Source: Anaerolineales bacterium UBA6663
GTDB lineage: Bacteria; Chloroflexota; Anaerolineae; Anaerolineales; UBA6663
Assembly: GCA_002455335.1 (NCBI GenBank)
Contig: DKKP01000083.1
Span: 640-6,814 of the forward strand
Length of the DNA stretch: 6,175 nt
Reading direction: 5' to 3'
In this document: in pieces, positions 1-5,153 of the stretch
How the letters are laid out: the number at the start of each line of letters is the position of its first letter
How positions within the stretch are numbered: position 1 is the first letter of the stretch
Notes under the pieces: model-generated
Seen by the model: the letters and a program-made list of their open reading frames with translations, nothing else
What the model was told of the DNA's origin: nothing
Database searches by the model: none
Program-made: the position numbers and the translations under genes

Positions 1-137
1 AGCATGAAGCCCATGTGCGAGATCGCCGAATAAGCGAGCATACGCTTCAGGTTGGTCTGGGCGATCGCCGCGATGTTGCCGATCGCCATCGTAAGCACCG
101 AGAGGATGACCAGCATCGCCTGCCAGTCCTGAGCCAT
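1..137 (-). pseudogene. nuoN: NuoN fragment (NADH-quinone oxidoreductase subunit N), partial, misplaced
   Basis: The minus strand from about 137 down to the window edge encodes roughly 45 residues that match the middle of NuoN, a proton-pumping membrane subunit of respiratory complex I. The diagnostic stretch is [20 protein letters not shown], the lysine-bearing helix region conserved in NuoN and related antiporter-like subunits. The wording ([17 protein letters not shown]) is the proteobacterial form. From memory, actinobacterial NuoN reads more like QTDVKRMLAYSSIAHAGF. No NuoN start is present. The frame runs straight in from the signal-peptide protein encoded at 138-341, so the NuoN N-terminus (well over 200 residues) is missing. 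No other complex I gene is nearby. The join lies somewhere near 120-150. The most likely explanation is a chimeric join rather than a biological fusion. NuoN identity is confident; its genuine linkage here is not. Confidence 0.8.
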
Positions 138-341
138 GGTGATCATGCCGTTGACCGGGCCGCCCACCGGGCCGTCGATGGCTCCGAGGTCACCGAGCTC
201 GGTAGGCACGGTGCCTTGGCTGCTCTGGGTGCGGCACTCGGCGGCCGCGGTGGTCGTCATCACCACCATCAGCGTCACCAGGAACGGCAGCCCCATGAAG
301 ATGATCAGGACGGGCAGTCCCGCGAGCAGCAGCTTCTTCAT
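138..341 (-). CDS. N-terminus of an exported protein of a conjugative element (probably a cell-wall hydrolase), truncated
   Basis: From ATG at 341-339 the minus strand encodes a basic start (MKKLLLAG), a long hydrophobic stretch over residues ~5-31, and a signal-peptidase-like AAA at ~32-34 followed by Glu-Cys. This makes it a secreted or membrane-anchored protein. Residues ~35-68 are a low-complexity Gly/Pro-rich linker. An in-frame TGA sits three codons upstream, which supports this start; the ribosome site is weak (GGGA 12 bases upstream). In actinobacterial integrative conjugative elements such leaders commonly precede a lytic transglycosylase, NlpC/P60 or M23 domain that opens peptidoglycan for the conjugation channel. 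Here that domain is absent, because after about 68 codons the frame passes into a NuoN fragment. The hydrolase identity is inferred from leader style and from the VirB4-like gene on the same strand at 5181-5639. The inserted plus-strand block would separate the two genes. Confidence 0.5.
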
Positions 342-386
342 GACAGGTCAGTCCCGAGGTCGCGCGCGCTCAGGCTGTCTCTAGGC

Positions 387-397
387 GCTTAGGTTCG
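387..397 (+). repeat. Left copy of 11-bp near-identical direct repeat (GCTTAGGTTCG)
   Basis: This copy differs at one base from GCTCAGGTTCG at 5140-5150, on the other side of the plus-strand block. A related GCTCAGG lies at 368-374. It could be one half of an attL/attR-like pair for the tyrosine recombinase, or a chance match. It is short, so confidence is low. Confidence 0.3.
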
Positions 398-478
398 ATC
401 GGCGGCATTGGAGGTCTGGATCCGCGTTTGTGCAGGTGACGTGGGTTCCCTGCCTCCTTGGACTTGAAGTGATTGGTC

Positions 479-489
479 GTCACTGTGAC
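479..489. promoter_or_regulatory. Palindrome GTCACTGTGAC upstream of the recombinase operon
   Basis: This is a perfect 5+1+5 palindrome lying 55 bases before the recombinase start and directly abutting the left inverted repeat at 490-500. Its position would suit an operator for the operon's own helix-turn-helix protein or a recombinase binding arm. There is no direct evidence for either role. Confidence 0.25.
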
Positions 490-500
490 TGACGGTTTCG
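490..500 (+). repeat. Left inverted repeat (TGACGGTTTCG), candidate element end
   Basis: This is the exact reverse complement of CGAAACCGTCA at 5154-5164. The two copies bracket all plus-strand genes of the mobile block and lie outside its first and last reading frames. The right copy sits 16 bases from the stop of the VirB4-like gene. A chance 11-base match between the two border regions is unlikely but not excluded. Confidence 0.4.
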
Positions 501-544
501 GTGTAGCATCGACGCATGCTCGGCTCCTGTGAAGTCGGTATCTG

Positions 545-1630
545 ATGGGTCTGGTGGCGCTGCCTGGTGGCAGTGCCGGGGATCTGGTGCTGTCGAGTGC
601 GCAGGCGGCCGAGGACTTCGAGCAGGAGCTCGTGGACCAGTACGCGCTGGCGATGTCGGCGGCCAGCCTGAGTGACGGGCACATTCGAGCGACCCGCTCG
701 GTGGTGATCGAGTTCGCCCGATCGCTGACCAAGCCGCTGTGGGAGGCGACCTGCGCGGACGGGGACGCGTTCCTGGCTGGTCAGCGCCGGCTGGGCCACA
801 GCGTGGCTACCAGGGCGGGCAAGGCCGGGACCTTGTCGCTGTTCTTTGAGTTCGTGCTGGCCCGCTACGAGGGCGCGATCCGCCGTGCGACGGGCGTGCT
901 GGTCGAGCAGCCGATCGATGAGTTCAACCGCCAGTCGGGGGCGTCGCTGGGCAAGGTCCGGGTGCCGCCGTCGGATCAGGAGATCGACTCGCTGTTCACC
1001 GGCTGGCGTGGCTCGATCCCGCAGGCCCGCAAGTACCTGCCCGCGGCCCGCGACTACTTCGCGGCATCGCTGTGGCGCCGGCTCGGGCTGCGGATCAACG
1101 AGACCGTCATGCTCGATATCCGCGACTGGCGTCCCGACCTGGGCGAGTTCGGCAAGCTCCATGTCCGCTTCGGCAAGGGCAGCCGCGGCCGCGGGCACAA
1201 GCCGCGGCTGGTGCCCGCGATCAACGGCGCCGACCAGCTGATCGACTGGTGGCTGGCCGAGGTTCGCCACCAGTACGGCTCGGACTGGGACAACCCGGAC
1301 GCGCCGATGCTTCCCTCCGAACGGTTCGACCGTGACTTCGGCCGGTGCGGTCGCGTTGGCACCAACGCGTTGCGGCGTGGCCTGGCTATCCACGTCGATC
1401 AGTGGCTGCCGGCCTGGTCGGACCGGATGACGCCCCACGTCCTGCGGCACTACTGCGCCTCGTCGCTCTACGCCGTCGGCATGGACATCAAGGCGATCCA
1501 GGAACTGCTGGGCCACCAGTGGCTGGCCACCACCTCGGGCTACATCCACGTACGCAGCGAGCACATCGTGCACGCGTGGAACTGCGCCAACGATCGTGTC
1601 GAAGCCCGCCTCGGACTTGAAGCCGACTGA
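545..1630 (+). CDS. Tyrosine recombinase/integrase with complete catalytic set
   Basis: This 361-residue protein is a site-specific DNA recombinase that would cut and rejoin DNA through a covalent phosphotyrosine. Residues ~20-110 form a SAM-like core-binding domain. Residues ~140-340 form the catalytic domain with every expected residue: Arg183 (LGLRINE), Lys211 in the beta-hairpin (FGKGSRGRG), His298 and Arg301 (TPHVLRHYCAS), His324 (LLGHQW) and the nucleophile Tyr333 (TSGYIHV). Length is normal for the family. ATG 545 is the first start after an in-frame TGA at 530-532; the ribosome site is weak. It is first of three genes in one direction, 28 bases ahead of a helix-turn-helix gene, with a second recombinase-like gene following. 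It is probably the active transposase/integrase of the element. It is not recognised as a named gene; a Tn554-like or phage-integrase origin is possible. Confidence 0.93.
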   Translation: MGLVALPGGSAGDLVLSSAQAAEDFEQELVDQYALAMSAASLSDGHIRATRSVVIEFARSLTKPLWEATCADGDAFLAGQRRLGHSVATRAGKAGTLSLFFEFVLARYEGAIRRATGVLVEQPIDEFNRQSGASLGKVRVPPSDQEIDSLFTGWRGSIPQARKYLPAARDYFAASLWRRLGLRINETVMLDIRDWRPDLGEFGKLHVRFGKGSRGRGHKPRLVPAINGADQLIDWWLAEVRHQYGSDWDNPDAPMLPSERFDRDFGRCGRVGTNALRRGLAIHVDQWLPAWSDRMTPHVLRHYCASSLYAVGMDIKAIQELLGHQWLATTSGYIHVRSEHIVHAWNCANDRVEARLGLEAD

Positions 1631-1643
1631 ATCCCGACGACCC

Positions 1644-1652
1644 AAGGAGAGG
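1644..1652 (+). promoter_or_regulatory. Strong Shine-Dalgarno that fixes the start of the helix-turn-helix gene
   Basis: AAGGAGAGG ends six bases before ATG 1659. It decides in favour of this start over an in-frame GTG at 1596, which lies inside the recombinase gene and has no such site. Confidence 0.8.
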
Positions 1653-1658
1653 ATCAAG

Positions 1659-2015
1659 ATGAAGTGGAGCCTGCGGCTTCGGGCCGCCGAGCGAGGGATC
1701 TGGAAGTCGGCGCAGCTGCGCCGTATGCTGGCTGATACCGGCCTAGAGATTAGCGCCGGGAAGATGTCCTCGTGGTGGGCCGGGACCCCGCCGACCATGA
1801 GGCTCGAGGAGCTCGACGTGCTGTGCGCGGTGCTGGAGTGCACCCCGAACGACCTGATGACCCCCGAGCCCGACAAGGTCGCCGCCCGCCGTGTCCGCGA
1901 TGCCGACACAGTCAACGGGGGCAACCCGAACGGGGATGACAAGCCGAACGGTGGTGGGACCGGACCGGGGGTGAGCCCGCGGTTCGGCAAGCCGCGCTCG
2001 ACCCCGCCGCTGTAG
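1659..2015 (+). CDS. Small XRE-type helix-turn-helix protein of the recombinase operon
   Basis: This 118-residue protein has a Cro/CI (XRE)-like DNA-binding fold over residues ~5-70. Helix 2 is around SAQLRRMLADTGLE. A recognition helix follows around SAGKMSSWW, then LEELDVLCAVLECTPNDLM, the typical closing helices of the family. Residues ~71-118 are a disordered, Asn/Gly/Pro-rich tail containing NGGNPNGDDKPNGGG and ending in a basic, proline-rich segment. The start is set by the strong ribosome site at 1644-1652. It sits 28 bases after the tyrosine recombinase and 50 bases before the zinc-knuckle protein, so all three are probably one transcript. It may repress the operon or act as an architectural or directionality factor for recombination; the sequence does not say which. 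The fold assignment is confident and the role is inferred. Confidence 0.85.
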   Translation: MKWSLRLRAAERGIWKSAQLRRMLADTGLEISAGKMSSWWAGTPPTMRLEELDVLCAVLECTPNDLMTPEPDKVAARRVRDADTVNGGNPNGDDKPNGGGTGPGVSPRFGKPRSTPPL

Positions 2016-2065
2016 ACGCTCTCGGCGATACCGACGACGTCGACCACCGATGCGACGAGGACTGC

Positions 2066-3895
2066 ATGCCGGCGCCGGGACCTGACGCGCCGCTGCGGCT
2101 GCCGCCGCGGTGCAACAGGTGCCAGGCCAGCCCGGTCGCGTGGACCAGTCCGCGGGTCGACTTCTGCTACCAATGCCTGCCTGGTGGTCCGTTTCTCGCT
2201 CCGCCATGCCGCTGGTGCGGGACAGCGAAGAACTACTACAGCCAGGGGCTGTGCATCCTGTGCCATCCGCGCAGTCCGCAACGGCCCGGGGCCTGCAAGG
2301 GCTGCATGGCCTGGGGTGTCTACCCGCGCTACAACTGGACCTGCTGGCCGTGCCGCTGGTGGCGCACCCACTACCCAGAAGGGGTGTGCGACTTCTGCGG
2401 ACGGCTCGCGCGAATCGGGAACTCCGGGGCTTGTCGGCTGTGCGTCGAGCAGGCCCAGATGACCCAAGAACCCGGTCGGGCACTCGACTACGCCGGCGCC
2501 AACCGGCACAGCCAGCAGCTCTTCTTGGCCAACATGCTGTTCAAGAAGCGCATCACCCCACGCCTGGCGCCCGAGCCCAGCCTGCGACCCGGACCGCGTG
2601 GTCGCAAGGCGAGCACGGCCAGCGTTCGAACCGGCTCCGCGCCGTGGAAGAGCCGCTACCGGAACCAGCTGCCCTATCCCGCCGGGACCGGCTTCGACGA
2701 CGAGGCATCGGTGCAGCTGGCTCTGTTCGACATGGCCCCCGACCCCGAGGCCGTCCGTCAACGTGTCCTGATCGAGGACAGCGAATTGACTCGCTTGTGC
2801 GCCGCGATCGTCGACGAGCACGCCGAGCGTTACGGCTGGTCGGTACGGCAACGCAACGACGTGATCCGCTCGCTGCGGCTGCTGCAGACCCTGCGCGAGA
2901 CCCCGACCGCGAAGATCCGGGCCAGCGACGTCATGCAGTTGCCGCGCTACGACGGCAACATCGTCTCCACCATCGACGTCCTCGCCGACGCGGAGCTGCT
3001 CATCGAGGACCGCCCCAACCGGGTCGAGGTCTACTTTGCCGCCAAGACCGCCAGCCTGCCGCCGCTGATCCGCGAGCACCTCGAGCTGTGGCTGCAGGTC
3101 ATGCTCGACGGCTCCCGACTCGCACCCCGGCAGGTACCCCGCGACCCGCAGACCGTCCGGGTCCAGATCATGGGCCTGGTCACCGTGGTCGACGCGTGGG
3201 TCGCGTCCGGCTACCAGTCCTTCGCCCAGGTCACCCGCAGCGACATCGAGTCCGCCCTGGCGCCGCTGGCGCCGGGGCGACGGCACGCTGCCGAGCTCGC
3301 GTTGAGGTCGCTGTTCAAGACCCTCAAGGGCCGGCGTCTGATTTTCGCCAACCCCATGCGCGGTATGAAGCACACGCCGCTCGCGGGCACCATCCCGCTC
3401 GCGCTGAACCCCGCCGTGATCCGCAACGAGCTCAACCATCCCGACCCAGTGGTCGCGCTCGCCGTCGCACTCGTCGCGTTCCACGCCCTGACCGGCAAGC
3501 AGTTGCGAGCAGTCATGCTGACCGACATTGTCGACGGCAGGCTCATGATCGGCGACCGCGTGATCCCTCTGGCCGCGCCGGTCCGGACCCGGCTCGCGGC
3601 GTGGCTCGACCACCGCCAGCGTCGGTGGCCGGGCTGCATCAACCCCCACCTGCTGGTCAGCAGACGGACCGCACCCCGACTGGTGCCCGTCGGCCACAGC
3701 TTCCCCTGGCGTGGCATCACGCTGCGACCGCAAGCGCTGCGCGAAGACCGCATCCTGCACGAGATCCACGCCACCGGCGGCGACATCCGCCGCGTCTGCG
3801 ACCTCTTCGGGCTCAGCGTCGAAGGCGCCACCCGCTACCTGAAGACCATCGAGCATCCCGACCTCACCGTCGACGGTGAACCGAGCCGAGGTTGA
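2066..3895 (+). CDS. Zinc-knuckle protein with degenerate tyrosine-recombinase domain
   Basis: This is a 609-residue protein. Residues 16-126 hold four successive CxxC...CxxC units (Cys16/19/34/37, 48/51/63/66, 77/80/93/96, 108/111/123/126), 16 cysteines in all, separated by short loops. They look like tandem C4 zinc ribbons for DNA or protein contact. Residues ~140-240 are a basic linker. Residues ~250-460 are mostly helical with a core-binding-like part (~350-450). Residues ~465-600 resemble a tyrosine-recombinase catalytic fold in which Tyr591 (ATRYL) and Arg559 remain, but the TGLR arginine is replaced (TGKQLR, 476-481), HxxR is QxxR (556-559), and the LGH histidine is Leu583. It is therefore probably inactive alone and acts as a partner of the recombinase at 545-1630. 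ATG 2066 follows GAGG with five-base spacing and is the only start in the open frame. No named gene is recognised. Confidence 0.85.
   Translation: MPAPGPDAPLRLPPRCNRCQASPVAWTSPRVDFCYQCLPGGPFLAPPCRWCGTAKNYYSQGLCILCHPRSPQRPGACKGCMAWGVYPRYNWTCWPCRWWRTHYPEGVCDFCGRLARIGNSGACRLCVEQAQMTQEPGRALDYAGANRHSQQLFLANMLFKKRITPRLAPEPSLRPGPRGRKASTASVRTGSAPWKSRYRNQLPYPAGTGFDDEASVQLALFDMAPDPEAVRQRVLIEDSELTRLCAAIVDEHAERYGWSVRQRNDVIRSLRLLQTLRETPTAKIRASDVMQLPRYDGNIVSTIDVLADAELLIEDRPNRVEVYFAAKTASLPPLIREHLELWLQVMLDGSRLAPRQVPRDPQTVRVQIMGLVTVVDAWVASGYQSFAQVTRSDIESALAPLAPGRRHAAELALRSLFKTLKGRRLIFANPMRGMKHTPLAGTIPLALNPAVIRNELNHPDPVVALAVALVAFHALTGKQLRAVMLTDIVDGRLMIGDRVIPLAAPVRTRLAAWLDHRQRRWPGCINPHLLVSRRTAPRLVPVGHSFPWRGITLRPQALREDRILHEIHATGGDIRRVCDLFGLSVEGATRYLKTIEHPDLTVDGEPSRG
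3864..3879. repeat. 16-bp perfect palindrome at the end of the zinc-knuckle gene
   Basis: TCACCGTCGACGGTGA lies inside the last codons of the gene, 16 bases before its stop codon ends. As RNA it could form a six-pair stem with a TCGA loop. No T-run follows, so it is a poor intrinsic terminator. Palindromes containing GTCGAC are common by chance in GC-rich coding DNA. Confidence 0.3.
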
Positions 3896-3982
3896 GCGCA
3901 GCAGCGACGGAGTGATGTCGTCAAACAAGATCATTGCCTCCGTGCCTTTCCCGCTCGGGCCGTGACAACTGGGCCAGGGACC
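3896..3982. other. Intergenic spacer between recombinase operon and mer module
   Basis: This 87-base spacer has no gene, no good hairpin with T-run and no obvious promoter before TTGACT at 3983. It separates the transposition genes from the cargo and would be the place to look for an older cargo-acquisition join. Confidence 0.5.
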
Positions 3983-4014
3983 TTGACTCCGTACCTAGGT
4001 CCAGGGTTCAGGAT
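3983..4014 (+). promoter_or_regulatory. MerR-type promoter/operator of merR (long-spacer, autoregulated)
   Basis: A -35 TTGACT (3983-3988) and a -10 CAGGAT (4009-4014) are 20 bases apart, longer than the 16-18 of ordinary promoters. This is the hallmark of promoters that MerR proteins untwist on metal binding. Between them lies the dyad AC-C-G-ACCTAGGT-C-G-GT (3986-4007) around the 8-base palindrome ACCTAGGT (3993-4000). The expected transcription start, about seven bases after the -10, coincides with ATG 4021, implying a leaderless merR mRNA. ACCTAGGT recurs in the second promoter at 4781-4812. Confidence 0.75.
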
Positions 4015-4020
4015 GGGGTC

Positions 4021-4446
4021 ATGCGATCCAGTGAGCTGGCCCAGCGCGCCAGCGTGAACACCGAGACGCTGCGCTACTACGAGCGCCGCGGCCTGCTGCA
4101 GCCGCCACCACGGACTCCCGGTGGCTACCGCGACTACCCGCCCGCGGCTGTCGAACTGCTGCGGTTCATCAAGCGCGCCCAAGAACTCGGCTTCACCCTG
4201 GACGAGGTCGAAGAACTGCTGCACCTCAACGCCGGCGGGCCCGACAGCTGTGACGCCGCCCGAGAACTCGCTCAATCCCGGCGGGCCGACCTCGAGACAC
4301 GGATCGTGGACCTGCAACGGATGCACGACTCCCTGACCGACCTGATCGCCACCTGCGAACTCCCGGCGGCCGACCGGGCTTGTGCCTTGCTGGACGCGAT
4401 CGCGAAACCGACACCACACCAACGACCCGGAGCGGATCATGACTAG
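4021..4446 (+). CDS. merR: Mercury-responsive MerR transcription regulator
   Basis: This 141-residue protein is a dimeric Hg(II) sensor that represses its promoter and, when metal is bound, unwinds it to activate transcription. The N-terminus has the MerR winged helix-turn-helix (SELAQRASVNTETLRYYERR, then GGYRDYP at 34-40). Residues ~80-110 form the long dimer helix. Cys77, Cys112 and Cys121 reproduce the 35- and 9-residue spacing of Cys82, Cys117 and Cys126 of Tn501 MerR. The length is also close to that protein's 144. This specifies mercury rather than copper, zinc or redox sensing. ATG 4021 is chosen over an in-frame upstream start at 3934 because homology begins there and the long-spacer promoter ends just before it. 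The gene overlaps the next by eight bases, so the two are translationally coupled. The organisation, with MerR first in its own operon rather than divergent, is common in actinobacteria. Confidence 0.92.
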   Translation: MRSSELAQRASVNTETLRYYERRGLLQPPPRTPGGYRDYPPAAVELLRFIKRAQELGFTLDEVEELLHLNAGGPDSCDAARELAQSRRADLETRIVDLQRMHDSLTDLIATCELPAADRACALLDAIAKPTPHQRPGADHD

Positions 4447-4786
4447 CTCGAATAGACAGCCCGCGGTGACCATCGAGGTCCTGCACGTTCCCGACTGCCC
4501 GAACCTGATACCGATGCTGGATCGACTCCGCGAGGTCACCGACATCCCAGCCACAACGCGCGAGGTCACCACTGACGCCGAGGCAGCCGCCCGGGGCATG
4601 ACGGGCTCGCCAACCTTGCTGATCAACGGCGTCGACCCGTTCGCCCTGGGCACGTCTGGCGAATGCAGCATCGCCTGCCGGCTGTACCGCGACGAGAACA
4701 ACCAGATCGTGCCCGCACCCTCAGCCGACCAGTTTCGGGCGGCCCTGACCCGAGCCACCGACCCCGACGAGTCCGAACGCTTGTAA
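4439..4786 (+). CDS. Thioredoxin-fold protein of mer operons (often labelled alkylmercury lyase-like)
   Basis: This is a 115-residue cytoplasmic protein with no signal peptide or membrane segment. The order [13 protein letters not shown] (Cys20), a helix, then [16 protein letters not shown] (residues 53-68) is that of a thioredoxin-like fold, where SPT carries the usual cis-proline (Pro58). The redox CxxC is reduced to a single Cys-Pro-Asn. Two further cysteines lie in [10 protein letters not shown] (Cys76, Cys80). Proteins of this type follow merR in many actinobacteria and are annotated either as thioredoxin-family or as alkylmercury lyase. I see no clear MerB catalytic Cys-Cys-Asp arrangement, so lyase activity should not be assumed. 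ATG 4439 overlaps the end of merR and has GGAG six bases upstream; a GTG frame extension to 4382 is less likely. A plausible role is binding Hg(II) or handing it on. Its stop codon overlaps the next promoter. Confidence 0.75.
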   Translation: MTSSNRQPAVTIEVLHVPDCPNLIPMLDRLREVTDIPATTREVTTDAEAAARGMTGSPTLLINGVDPFALGTSGECSIACRLYRDENNQIVPAPSADQFRAALTRATDPDESERL

Positions 4787-4812
4787 CTTGTACCTAGGTC
4801 CGGATTTACCCT
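4781..4812 (+). promoter_or_regulatory. Second MerR-type promoter, in front of the truncated transporter
   Basis: TTGTAA (4781-4786) and TACCCT (4807-4812, fitting TAnnnT) are separated by 20 bases, as in the merR promoter. The spacer carries the same 12 bases GTACCTAGGTCC, with ACCTAGGT at 4792-4799. The -35 overlaps the stop codon of the preceding gene. This is probably the original MerR-controlled promoter of the cation transporter whose 5' end is now missing. Confidence 0.6.
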
Positions 4813-5109
4813 GGTCGGTCCCACCTGTCCGCCGTGCTTCTGGCCGGCCTGCTTCTCAACGCCACACTCGGTTGGTCCTGGGCCGACCCCATCGCCGGCC
4901 TGGTGATCGCCGCTGTCGCCGTCCGAGAGGGGCTGGAGGCCTGGCGCGGCGAAGGATGCGCCTGCGGCCCCACCCCGGCCAGCGAGAACCCCCTCGAGGC
5001 GACCCCCGTCCAGAACGGCGTCGACGACTGCTGCAGCGACGCCGCCGATCACCGATCGGAACAGAGCGCCACCGCCGAGCAGAAGGCCGCGCAGGTTCCC
5101 CGAACCTGA
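4813..5109 (+). pseudogene. C-terminal stump of a cation diffusion facilitator (CDF) metal exporter
   Basis: Reading in the frame of GTG 4834, the sequence [18 protein letters not shown] (from 4822) is the end of CDF membrane helix 5. [23 protein letters not shown] is the loop and helix 6. A soluble tail with CAC and CC pairs follows to the stop at 5107-5109. CDF proteins export divalent metal ions through six helices using Asp/His sites in helices 2 and 5; those helices or their metal residues are absent here. About two thirds of the usual length is missing. A MerR-type promoter ends at 4812, only about ten bases before homology begins, so a deletion appears to have joined the promoter to the gene's 3' third. 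A GTG at 4834 could still give a ~91-residue two-helix peptide, but I infer it is non-functional as a transporter. Confidence 0.75.
5092..5108. repeat. Short hairpin CAGGTTC-ccc-GAACCTG at the right border
   Basis: A seven-base perfect stem with a three-base loop ends at the stop codon of the transporter stump. Together with GCTCAGGTTCG at 5140-5150 it forms a cluster of three AGGTTC boxes in alternating orientation. This could be a transcription terminator without a T-run, or binding arms for the recombinase. Confidence 0.45.
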
Positions 5110-5150
5110 GCTCCCACGTACGCTCTGAGCTCCGTGAATGCTCAGGTTCG
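5101..5150. repeat. 11-bp inverted repeat CGAACCTGAGC / GCTCAGGTTCG with internal direct repeat
   Basis: The arms at 5101-5111 and 5140-5150 are perfect reverse complements, 28 bases apart. Inside and overlapping the left arm, TGAGCTCC occurs twice (5107-5114 and 5126-5133). The structure lies between two converging genes, so a bidirectional terminator is possible. It also lies at the presumed right end of the mobile element, so a recombination site is equally possible. Confidence 0.5.
5140..5150 (+). repeat. Right copy of near-identical direct repeat (GCTCAGGTTCG)
   Basis: This copy differs at one position from GCTTAGGTTCG at 387-397 and has the same orientation. It is also the right arm of the local inverted repeat beginning at 5101, and stands three bases before the right inverted end at 5154. 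Confidence 0.3.
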
Positions 5151-5153
5151 CGT

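Larger units (their letters stand above)
342..544. other. Non-coding border between the conjugation gene and the recombinase operon
   Basis: This gap separates the divergent starts at 341 (minus) and 545 (plus). I see no convincing gene in it. It contains GCTTAGGTTCG at 387-397, nearly identical to 5140-5150. It also has an 11-base palindrome GTCACTGTGAC at 479-489 and, immediately after it, TGACGGTTTCG at 490-500, which recurs inverted near 5154-5164. A weak -10-like TAGCAT lies at 504-509, without a good -35 at standard spacing. The left end of the inserted element and the promoter of the recombinase operon must lie here, but neither can be fixed from the sequence alone. Confidence 0.6.

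Noticed and set aside
504..509. TAGCAT as the -10 of the recombinase promoter
   Set aside because: No acceptable -35 hexamer lies at 16-19 bases upstream; too weak to list as a promoter.
2110..3879. A 589-codon plus-strand frame overlapping the zinc-knuckle gene
   Set aside because: It is an Arg/Pro/Ala-rich shadow frame of the 2066-3895 gene, without motifs; the cysteine array and recombinase fold are in the other frame.
389..3934. A 1181-codon open frame on the minus strand antisense to the recombinase operon
   Set aside because: It is the antisense shadow of high-GC genes. It has no recognisable domain, low-complexity Arg/Gly/Val/Asp/Ala-rich content, and lies opposite three genes with clear motifs.
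3934..4020. Upstream in-frame start for MerR
   Set aside because: It would add residues with no similarity to MerR and place the start upstream of the autoregulated promoter; homology begins at ATG 4021.
4439..4786. Calling this gene merB (alkylmercury lyase)
   Set aside because: The sequence shows a thioredoxin-like order with one Cys-Pro motif and no clear MerB catalytic arrangement, so the symbol is not supported.
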